Positions 38,861 through 44,747 of a stretch of DNA of 44,747 nucleotides are shown here, one piece after another (the first letter of the stretch is position 1; each line of letters begins with the position of its first letter). The position numbers were made by a program, and so were the translations under genes. The DNA comes from a bacterium (GTDB lineage Bacteria > Patescibacteriota > Minisyncoccia > Phycocordibacterales > GCA-002787175): positions 1 to 44,747 of the forward strand of contig JAUYKQ010000024.1 of NCBI GenBank assembly GCA_030699905.1, given 5' to 3'. The notes beneath the pieces are model-generated. The model made no database searches. It was given only the letters and a program-made list of their open reading frames with translations, and was not told the origin of the DNA.

Positions 38861-39757
38861 TTAAAAAGAAGCTAAGATGTATTTCGGTTTCTCTTTCTCG
38901 TAAAGAGCTTTTGCTTGTGAACTGCTCAAAGCATCGGCGTAAACACGAACATTGTCCATCATTCCCTCAAAGTTAGCGTAGGACTCCGTAAGTTTATATC
39001 CCAGTCGGGAAGGGCCTCCGTAATCAATTATCACTACTTGAGGAACCGATTCGGCGCGGTCTAATTTGCCGTCAATATAAAAACGCCAGCCAACTCCGGG
39101 CTCAAGCACGAAAATAACATGGGTCCATTTGTCTCTCGGTATCACGGCGTAAGAACGGGGCCAGTGGTTTCCTCCGGAATGACAAGGAGGATTTGCGGGG
39201 TTGCACCGAACCATAATCTGCAGACGCCTATCCACATCGCTCGAATATTCCAGATAATGAAGGCCTCCTATCCTGCGGAGAATCGTCTCGCCGTCAACTC
39301 CGACTTCGCGCGTCGGGTATATCCACAGCGAAATGCTGGATTTACCATTAAATGTGCCGCCAAAAGTGTTAGGGTCCCTCAAGGACTGATTAAGCTCCAC
39401 GTAGTCGTCAACGCCATCAAAGCGCAAACAGCTACCGCTTAAAAGTCCGCATTGACTTTCAGTTTGCTAAATCGCGCCTACTATTGTCCCTCCGTTATTG
39501 CCCGCGTTATCTGCTACAGAGGAACCGGAGCCCTCGTCAAAAGCCAAGCTCATCACCGTTTCGTATCCTAAGGCATGGTCTGCCTGAGCCATAAGCGATT
39601 TGCCTCCGGCCATGCGCGCCTTCTCGCGACCATCGCTTAAGCTTGCAAAAACGACCCCTGACAAAAGCGAGATTATTGACATAACGACCAGAAGTTCAAC
39701 AAGAGTGAACCCGCGTCTCCCGCTTGAAAGATAAAATTTTTTATGGCGACAAGTCAT
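38861..39757 (-). pseudogene. Prepilin / LamG-domain fusion interrupted by an in-frame amber codon
   Basis: The N-terminal part (39757-39470) has a classic prepilin start, GRRGFTLVELLVVMSIISLL, with Glu5 after the cleavage site. It then enters the beginning of a concanavalin/LamG domain (MSLAFDEGSGSSVADNAGNN). A TAG at 39467-39469 stops it. The same frame continues without shift into SCLRFDGVDDYVELN and a full LamG-type domain (SISLWIYPT, GWRFYIDGKLDRAE, FEGMMDNVRVYADALS) to 38861. Joined, it is about 298 residues with one stop, possibly a former TGG or another single-base change. It could be a recent pseudogene, a strain polymorphism, a sequencing error, or readthrough. It overlaps the upstream membrane gene by 17 bp. 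Confidence 0.8.
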
Positions 39758-40010
39758 AAGGATTTAAATTGTTGTCAATAGGAACTTCGTATTGTGGCGC
39801 CGTGGGCTCAAGAAAAGAGAAAGCTCCGCCTCTCGCCATAAGGTAGATTCCCAAAACCAAGAAAATCACCGAAACCAAAACCGAAACTTCAACCGCTTTT
39901 TTTTCGGACGACACGATTTTTTTCTCCACAAGCCAACCCGTAAGACCGCGCCTGACAGGGAGGACTCTTGCCGGCAGAAGTTCCGGCTGATTGAATTGCA
40001 CTTGAACCAT
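39741..40010 (-). CDS. Small membrane protein upstream of the prepilin gene
   Basis: The 89-residue protein begins MVQVQFNQPELLPARVLPVR. It has one transmembrane helix (VEVSVLVSVIFLVLGIYLMA) in the middle and a Pro/Asn-rich tail ending NLNPYDLSP. No family is recognised. Its overlap with the prepilin/LamG gene suggests co-translation and a role in envelope or pilus assembly. The ATG at 40010 is three bases after TATATA, with TTGACG 16 bp further upstream on the minus strand, another near-leaderless start. Confidence 0.6.
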   Translation of the reverse strand: MVQVQFNQPELLPARVLPVRRGLTGWLVEKKIVSSEKKAVEVSVLVSVIFLVLGIYLMARGGAFSFLEPTAPQYEVPIDNNLNPYDLSP

Positions 40011-40028
40011 TTGTATATAATATAACAC

Positions 40029-40337
40029 AGATGAGCGTCAACTTTCTACACTCCCGAAGAGGGGATACAGGGGTGGAATTTGCGTAAAAAACATAACAAT
40101 GTTATAATGCAAATGCAATGAATAAAAATCTAAACATTACTGAACATATTGAAACAGCGAGCGCCTTTGGCGTTGGCGTTTCCACTTCCAAGCATGGAAG
40201 AAAAATAAGGTTAGATATTTAAAGTATTTAAGTTCCAACATTTCTTTACTTGAATCCTTCTCATATCTTGCCTTAAAAAAGCAGGATATTTTTTTGGTCT
40301 TTGACAAAAACACAAAAACAAACATAGAAAGGAAGTT
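40029..40337. other. 309-bp spacer before the ABC exporter, with a 34-codon micro-ORF
   Basis: Apart from the promoter at 40100-40108, the only coding sign is a 34-residue ORF at 40118-40222 (+) (starting MNKNLNITEHIETASAFGVG), nine bases after the -10 box. It may be a leader peptide or chance. A second -35-like TTGACA lies at 40301-40306 without a convincing -10. Confidence 0.3.
40099..40108 (+). promoter_or_regulatory. Extended -10 promoter upstream of the ABC exporter leader
   Basis: TG-T-TATAAT (40100-40108) is preceded by an ACATAAC/GTTATAAT inverted repeat. It would give a leader of about 220 nt before the ABC gene. Confidence 0.45.
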
Positions 40338-42224
40338 ATGTCAGATATAGCTGATAGCAGGGTGGCGCCAGAGACGCTAAAGGACTATTTCAAGTCCTTA
40401 AAACAAACAGGCGCGGTATTCTCGTGGTTATGGAAGGAAATGACTGATGAAGTTGCGCGGCGTTATGCTCGCAGGGTCTTAGGATGGGCTGTCTTTTTAT
40501 CCACGACCGCCATGCTAAAACCCGCGGCAATAAGCGCCATATTTAGCGGTTTGCAGACGATGAATATGCCGTTTGTTTACATGGGACTTGCGGTCTTCGC
40601 ATTTCTTTTTCTGGCAAGAAGAATGGCTGGGTTTCTACACGGCAGGGCATTGGAATACTTTCAGGCGCTTGCCATAGGAAAACTGGACGACAGAATCACG
40701 GAACTTTTCTTTGAAAAGTCCATAGGACAGCACGTGCAAGACGGTTCGCATTTAACGGCGGGCAATGTTGAGAAAGCCAGAGGACGTATATTTACGGTTT
40801 TTGGCATTGTTCTTTTTGATGCCATTCCGACCGTTTTGTCCATACTGGCGGCCTTTGTCGCTCTGTCCATAGTTAGCCCGATCTGCGGAGCAGTAATGAC
40901 CGTGGTAATGGCCGGCTATTTGCTTATAGCCGCCTTATTGAACAAAGAGGTCATGCGCGTTTGCGTGCCTTTGGACAGAAGGTATAGACGTCTAAATAGG
41001 CGACGCTTCTCCAGATGGGACAATGTCGGATGGGTCCAAATAAACACCCGAGAAAAAACCGAGCTTCAAGAGATGGACGGCGAATTCAGGAGCATTGCCG
41101 GCGAAGATCGCGATTTCTGGGTGGAGTACATCAAGAAAGCGATAAGGAGGGACGACTTCTCCAGTATTGCTCTTTTCGGAATCATTCTTTACGGCATTCA
41201 CGAAGTGCTTGTCGGGAACTGGCTCATAGGGACTCTCTATGCGACAGTAACGTGGAGTACTTTTCTCTCTGAAAATCTGCGGAGGGTAGGGATGCTTGAG
41301 AGAAACGTGAGCTATCATATCCCTTCTATCAAGGCCATGATAGACACACTCACACTAAAACCAAAGGTTGTGGTAAAGGAGAATGCGATACGGTTGAATG
41401 GTGAACCATCTGTTTCCGTAGAGTTTCAGAACGTGGGTTTTTCTTACGAACCTTCAGTCATGGAAGCGAGAGAAACCGGCGAGACGGAAAAACTGGCTCA
41501 CGTTTTGCGGGGCATAAGTTTCCGCGTAAACCCGGGAGAAAAAGTCGCGCTTATCGGGCCATCCGGCTCGGGCAAATCCACGATTATGAACCTGCTTCTT
41601 AGGAGCATGGACCCGCAAACAGGCACAATAAGAGTTTCCGGCCACGACCTTAGAGACATTGACCTTTGGGAATGGCGAAAGAAGCTCGGATACATTCCGC
41701 AAAATAGCATTATTTTTGACGGAACAATCCGCGACAACCTGACGTACGGCTTAAACAGCGAAGAGCTGTCGGTCATCAACTCGGAAAATCTCTGGAAGTT
41801 TGCCGAAAAGATGAGGGTGAACTTTGAAGGACGCCTTCACAACGGCCTTCTTACGAAAGTCGGCCGAGACGGCATCAAGCTCTCCGGCGGAGAAGCCCAG
41901 AGAATAATGATAGCCGGGGCAATACTCAAAAAACCAAGGTTTATGATAATTGACGAACCAACGTCAAGTCTTGATTCAATAACCGAAAAAGAGGTTCAAG
42001 AGGGGATTTCGGCCGCCCTTCAAGGAGGCGTCGGCGCCATCATCATAGCTCACCGTCTAAGCACGGTGAGAAGTTTGTGCAACAAATTCATCATCCTTCG
42101 TCGCGCGGGAACTTTAAAAGCCGGCGAAGGGCAAATAGAGGCGATAGGAAACTCCTTTGAAGAGCTCCATGAAAAATCGCCGACATTCAGGAAGCTTCTG
42201 GATTGTCAGAATGTAGCCCTTTAG
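40338..42224 (+). CDS. ABC exporter half-transporter (membrane + ATPase domains)
   Basis: The protein has 628 residues. The N-terminal 330 residues carry about five to six transmembrane helices (AVFLSTTAMLKPAAISAIF, FVYMGLAVFAFLFLA, ILAAFVALSIVSPICGAVMT and others). The ATPase domain has Walker A GPSGSGKST near residue 407, Q-loop YIPQNSIIF, signature LSGGEAQRI, Walker B FMIIDEPTSSLD and H-loop IIAHRLSTVRS. It is an exporter of the ABCB/MsbA type that works as a dimer; the partial ABC gene at 44169 could be its partner. The start has SD GAAAGGAAG five bases upstream. The substrate cannot be read from sequence. Confidence 0.95.
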   Translation: MSDIADSRVAPETLKDYFKSLKQTGAVFSWLWKEMTDEVARRYARRVLGWAVFLSTTAMLKPAAISAIFSGLQTMNMPFVYMGLAVFAFLFLARRMAGFLHGRALEYFQALAIGKLDDRITELFFEKSIGQHVQDGSHLTAGNVEKARGRIFTVFGIVLFDAIPTVLSILAAFVALSIVSPICGAVMTVVMAGYLLIAALLNKEVMRVCVPLDRRYRRLNRRRFSRWDNVGWVQINTREKTELQEMDGEFRSIAGEDRDFWVEYIKKAIRRDDFSSIALFGIILYGIHEVLVGNWLIGTLYATVTWSTFLSENLRRVGMLERNVSYHIPSIKAMIDTLTLKPKVVVKENAIRLNGEPSVSVEFQNVGFSYEPSVMEARETGETEKLAHVLRGISFRVNPGEKVALIGPSGSGKSTIMNLLLRSMDPQTGTIRVSGHDLRDIDLWEWRKKLGYIPQNSIIFDGTIRDNLTYGLNSEELSVINSENLWKFAEKMRVNFEGRLHNGLLTKVGRDGIKLSGGEAQRIMIAGAILKKPRFMIIDEPTSSLDSITEKEVQEGISAALQGGVGAIIIAHRLSTVRSLCNKFIILRRAGTLKAGEGQIEAIGNSFEELHEKSPTFRKLLDCQNVAL

Positions 42225-42246
42225 CTTCCCCGCGTTTGTAACACAC

Positions 42247-42277
42247 AAACACTCCGGCCAAATCGGAGTGTTTTTTT
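42247..42277 (+). terminator. Intrinsic terminator after the ABC exporter gene
   Basis: A 10-bp perfect stem (AAACACTCCG with CGGAGTGTTT) is followed by a run of T to 42277. Confidence 0.9.
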
Positions 42278-42373
42278 GCGAAAACATTGCCTTATTTGAA
42301 AACAATAATAACTTGCGGGGTTTCTTTCTTTGTTACCGCTTGCAACTGACCGCATTTGAGATTTGCGACAGGT

Positions 42374-42391
42374 CTTATTCGTACGAATAAG
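42374..42391. promoter_or_regulatory. Perfect 18-bp palindrome, possible operator
   Basis: CTTATTCG-TA-CGAATAAG is its own reverse complement over 18 bp. It lies 70 bp upstream of the trpS -10 box and 97 bp downstream of the ABC terminator. Confidence 0.4.
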
Positions 42392-42457
42392 CGAATAGTT
42401 TGGGATGGAAAAGGTAGAAGTGAGTAGAGTCAAAGGTCTGGTAATACGGCGTATGTT

Positions 42458-42466
42458 TGTTATTAT
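42458..42466 (+). promoter_or_regulatory. Extended -10 promoter for trpS (leaderless arrangement)
   Basis: TG-T-TATTAT (42458-42466) ends six bases before the ATG at 42473. The -35 region is weak. Confidence 0.55.
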
Positions 42467-42472
42467 TAACGT

Positions 42473-43450
42473 ATGACCAAAAAGACACTTCTTTCAGGCG
42501 TAAAACCCTCCGGAAGACCTCATATCGGGAACTTTTTCGGAGCCATGAAGCAATTTGCTGATCTGCAGGAAAGCCACCACTGCATGATTTTTATCCCTGA
42601 TTATCACGCCTTGACTACGACGCAAAACCGCGATGAGATGCGACAAAATATTTTGGACGTGGCCATTGACTATCTCGCCATCGGACTTGATCCGAAAAAG
42701 GTCTTGATTTACAAACAATCCGACATTCCCGAGCATACGGAATTGGCATGGATATTTGAAACCATCACCACAATGCCTTATCTTATGCGTGCGCACGCGT
42801 TTAAAGACGCAGAGGCGAGAAGCAAAGAGATAAATGCCGGGGTCTTTAACTATCCGCTTCTTATGGCGGCGGATATTTTGCTTTACGACGCTGATTTAGT
42901 ACCGGTAGGGCATGACCAGAAGCAGCATATTGAGATCGCGCGGGATACAGCGGAAAAATTCAATCACATATTTGGTGAAACCTTTAAATTGCCAGAAGGT
43001 TTGATACTTGATAATGTCAAAACCGTACCAGGCATTGACGGACAAAAGATGAGCAAAAGCTACGGCAACACTATCCCGCTTTTTGCCAGTGATGAGGAAA
43101 TCAAAAAAGCTGTTATGAGCATTGTAACAGACTCCGCTTCGCCCGCCGAAGCTTCAGCGAAGGAGGGGGGTGGAGTGCCGAAAAATGTATATGCCATTCA
43201 CGAGCTTGTACGAGACAAAACGTCTCTGGAGGCGCTATACGAAGAAAAGAAAGGGAAGTACAAGGACCTTAAGGAGGCGCTTATTGAAGACCTGATTGCG
43301 TTTATAAAACCCATGAGAGAAAAGAGGGAATCGATTGCCTCTGATATTGAATCCGTCAAAAACATCCTCCGCGAAGGCGGAGCAAAAGCCCGCGCCAAGG
43401 CCCAATCCAAAATGGAAATCGTCCGAGAAAAAATTGGTGTAAAGTTGTGA
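42473..43450 (+). CDS. trpS: Tryptophanyl-tRNA synthetase
   Basis: TrpRS charges tRNA-Trp; it is a small class I synthetase. LLSGVKPSGRPHIGNFFGAM holds the HIGH-type motif and GQKMSKSYGN the KMSKS loop near residue 190. ADILLYDADLVPVGHDQKQH is the Trp-pocket region. The length of 325 residues is normal. An insertion of about 15 residues (roughly 220-234, SASPAEASAKEGGGVP) follows MSIVTD and is encoded by a palindromic repeat (43131-43176). It replaces a short variable loop before the helical C-terminus and reads in frame. Confidence 0.97.
   Translation: MTKKTLLSGVKPSGRPHIGNFFGAMKQFADLQESHHCMIFIPDYHALTTTQNRDEMRQNILDVAIDYLAIGLDPKKVLIYKQSDIPEHTELAWIFETITTMPYLMRAHAFKDAEARSKEINAGVFNYPLLMAADILLYDADLVPVGHDQKQHIEIARDTAEKFNHIFGETFKLPEGLILDNVKTVPGIDGQKMSKSYGNTIPLFASDEEIKKAVMSIVTDSASPAEASAKEGGGVPKNVYAIHELVRDKTSLEALYEEKKGKYKDLKEALIEDLIAFIKPMREKRESIASDIESVKNILREGGAKARAKAQSKMEIVREKIGVKL
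43131..43176. repeat. GC-rich palindrome inside trpS
   Basis: ACTCC...GGAGT ends enclose CTTCGC...GCGAAG and a GGAGGGGGGTGG block, the last resembling the DUF559-flanking repeats. It is read in frame by trpS. Confidence 0.7.
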
Positions 43451-43495
43451 TGTTCTTACGTAACTCAAAGCGCGAGATAAATGGAGGAGTATGAA

Positions 43496-43532
43496 AAAAC
43501 CGACTATAGTCCGAAGGGAAGAGGTCGGTTTT
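43496..43532 (-). terminator. Intrinsic terminator after the alpha-CTD-like gene
   Basis: Stem AAAACCGAC with GTCGGTTTT; on the minus strand a run of T follows. It may also end the trpS transcript from the other side. Confidence 0.75.
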
Positions 43533-43543
43533 GACTTTGGGAA

Positions 43544-43960
43544 CTAATCGCTTCTAACTATATCCAAGACACGACGAACCGTTTCGTCGTCATGCTGTCT
43601 GCCTAATCCCCGCAAAATGTCTTGTAATACCCTGTGAGCGAGACCGTCGGGAATAACTAAGCTGACCTCCCCGACACTGGACTTAATACACCCGACCTTG
43701 CTGTCGTAAAGCTTGACAACTTGTCGCGATGAATCTAAAGAGGGGAGACCAAATTCTTGTAACCCTCTTTCCACCTCATTCAAACTCTTCACTCCAAAAT
43801 TGCGATACTTCAACAGGCCACCTCGTGTTGTGGCACTAATCCTGTATACATCAATGAATCTCTCGGCGTTACACGCATGTTCAAGTACACCTTTGACTCG
43901 CACGCTCCAGCGATACTCCCACAAACTGGTATCCAGCTTTTTGATTATGATCTCGTCCAT
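43544..43960 (-). CDS. Stand-alone RNA polymerase alpha-CTD-like protein
   Basis: The 138-residue protein contains a stretch (about residues 17-75) that follows the alpha-CTD pattern: WSVRVKGVLEHACNAERFID, then ISATTRGGLLKYRNFGVKSL and NEVERGLQEFGL, the helix-hairpin-helix. No alpha N-terminal domain is present. The C-terminal half (VIPDGLAHRVLQDILRGLGR) is helical and unknown. It may bind DNA or act as a small regulator; a general helix-hairpin-helix protein is the alternative. The promoter is at 44004-44032, giving a leader of about 37 nt, and there is no close SD. Confidence 0.65.
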   Translation of the reverse strand: MDEIIIKKLDTSLWEYRWSVRVKGVLEHACNAERFIDVYRISATTRGGLLKYRNFGVKSLNEVERGLQEFGLPSLDSSRQVVKLYDSKVGCIKSSVGEVSLVIPDGLAHRVLQDILRGLGRQHDDETVRRVLDIVRSD

Positions 43961-44003
43961 ATGCAGTTACTTTTTCTTAGGTGGTTTTGGGCTTCTACAT
44001 CAA

Positions 44004-44032
44004 GACATATCACTATAACACGAACATGTCAA
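44004..44032 (-). promoter_or_regulatory. Minus-strand promoter for the alpha-CTD-like gene
   Basis: On the minus strand TTGACA (44032-44027), 17 bp, TATGTC (44009-44004), with an extended TG before the -10 box. Confidence 0.6.
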
Positions 44033-44168
44033 CTTTTTTGCCTCTAAATTTTGGAAGTGAGTTCCAAAAATCTCTCAAAACGATTTAAAAAAAACGCGGT
44101 GGTCGCGATTTACTATTTTATGTTATCCTTACTGCATAACCGAAAAAAGCTCACTAAAGTGAACAAAC

Positions 44169-44747
44169 ATGGAAGAAAAAACTAAAAACACAAAAGAAGG
44201 GCTGTGGGCCAGTTTGGGGGTGCTGAAGAAGTATTTGAAAAAATATAGAAGGGAAACCGTTGTTTTATCGGCCCTTGGCATAGTTTCTGCTTTTGGAAAC
44301 GGCACAATCCCGCTTGTCGCTGGACGGTTTTTTGACGCCATTATCACACCCAGTTCATTTTCGTTTTTGGATGTCGTTTTGCCTCTTTTTGCTTGGCTTC
44401 TCATCATCTGGACAGCGGTTCAGATAATCACATATTCGGTGGACTGGCAGATTAATATAAAGAGTGAGAACTTTTCAAACAAGGTCTGGGTGGATTATTG
44501 GGCCGCCGGAGTCGGATACATTTTAACTTTGCCGATGTCGTATCATAAATCTCGCAAAGTAGGCGAGATGGGTGAGAAAATAAACCGCGCGGCGTTTTCG
44601 CTGGAGACCATAATCGGCCGTATTGTCATAGACCTCGCGCCCCAGTTTCTTTCAATACTTATCGCCCTCGGAGTAACTTTTTACCTAAAGCCGATTTTGG
44701 CGGTGGCGCTTATCGTGGGAATTGTCTCTTACACCGTAATCCTTGCT
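44169..44747 (+). CDS. ABC exporter membrane domain, N-terminal part (3' end outside window)
   Basis: The frame is open from the ATG at 44169 to the last base (193 codons). It begins MEEKTKNTKEGLWASLGVLK, a soluble lead-in, then has hydrophobic helices TVVLSALGIVSAFGNGTIPL, VVLPLFAWLLIIWTAVQII and FLSILIALGVTFYL. LTLPMSYHKSRKVGEMGEKI is the intracellular coupling-loop pattern of ABC exporters. The ATPase domain must lie downstream. It is probably a half-transporter like the 40338 gene, possibly its heterodimer partner although trpS lies between them. There is no SD; a hairpin-like CACT/AGTG lies just upstream. Confidence 0.85.
   Translation, partial: MEEKTKNTKEGLWASLGVLKKYLKKYRRETVVLSALGIVSAFGNGTIPLVAGRFFDAIITPSSFSFLDVVLPLFAWLLIIWTAVQIITYSVDWQINIKSENFSNKVWVDYWAAGVGYILTLPMSYHKSRKVGEMGEKINRAAFSLETIIGRIVIDLAPQFLSILIALGVTFYLKPILAVALIVGIVSYTVILA

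Noticed and set aside
1-44747. Reassigned stop codon (for example UGA as glycine)
   Set aside because: TGA ends several genes such as trpS and the PaaK-like gene and does not appear in frame in conserved regions. The single TAG in the prepilin gene is isolated.
1-44747. tRNA and rRNA genes
   Set aside because: I inspected the larger spacers by eye and saw no cloverleaf with a T-loop GTTCGA-type motif. A covariance search would be needed to exclude one fully.

Overview
The window looks like part of a Patescibacteria (Candidate Phyla Radiation) chromosome, most likely a Parcubacteria-type lineage. This rests on gene content and style, not on a database match. AlaRS lacks the C-terminal C-Ala domain. 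LeuRS has a rewritten editing motif. Several ribosomal proteins are short. Core plus-strand genes rarely have Shine-Dalgarno (SD) sequences, and many start 6-7 nt after a -10 box, as leaderless genes do. TGA is used as an ordinary stop, so the code appears standard.

Layout. 1-7423 (+): the C-terminal part of ychF, an RdgB/HAM1-like NTPase, leuS, a sigma-region-4/HARE protein, a membrane protein and mltG. 7471-11847 (-): an island of SD-led genes closed by hairpin terminators (unknown protein, PyrE-like phosphoribosyltransferase, pyrF, purD, small ORFs). 11936-19367 (+, except one minus-strand pilin-like gene): mnmA, an ATP-cone/PDDEXK nuclease, an alkyltransferase-like protein, an HD phosphohydrolase, a small membrane protein, alaS and an FtsA/PilM-like ATPase. 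19411-25780 (+): a baseplate-J-like membrane protein, then infA-rpmJ-rpsM-rpsK-rpsD-rpoA-rplQ-rplM-rpsI-grpE. 25797-31086: a toxin-antitoxin pair, a repeat-flanked DUF559 gene, a minus-strand membrane gene, dnaK and dnaJ. 31135-38811 (+): a tightly packed six-gene operon. 38861-40010 (-): an amber-interrupted prepilin/LamG gene and a small membrane protein. 40338-44747: two ABC exporter half-transporters (the second cut by the window end), trpS, and a minus-strand alpha-CTD-like protein.

The best candidate for an undescribed system is the 31135-38811 operon. It encodes an E1/ThiF-type adenylyltransferase, a PaaK-like adenylate-forming enzyme, an aromatic amino-acid ammonia-lyase or aminomutase with an intact Ala-Ser-Gly MIO triad, an FMN nitroreductase-like protein, a SAM methyltransferase and a multi-pass histidine kinase. 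Junctions are overlaps or gaps of a few bases. This reads as a compact specialised-metabolite or amino-acid modification pathway with its own sensor, which is unusual for a reduced genome.

A second theme is repeats. Many spacers hold hairpins whose arms are tandem degenerate 7-mers. Related palindromes have entered the reading frames of mnmA and trpS without breaking them. Two larger palindromes share termini (17317 and 29720), and a DUF559 nuclease gene is bracketed by GC-rich repeats. Two divergent gene pairs use interleaved promoters in which each -35 box lies on or next to the other promoter's -10 box.
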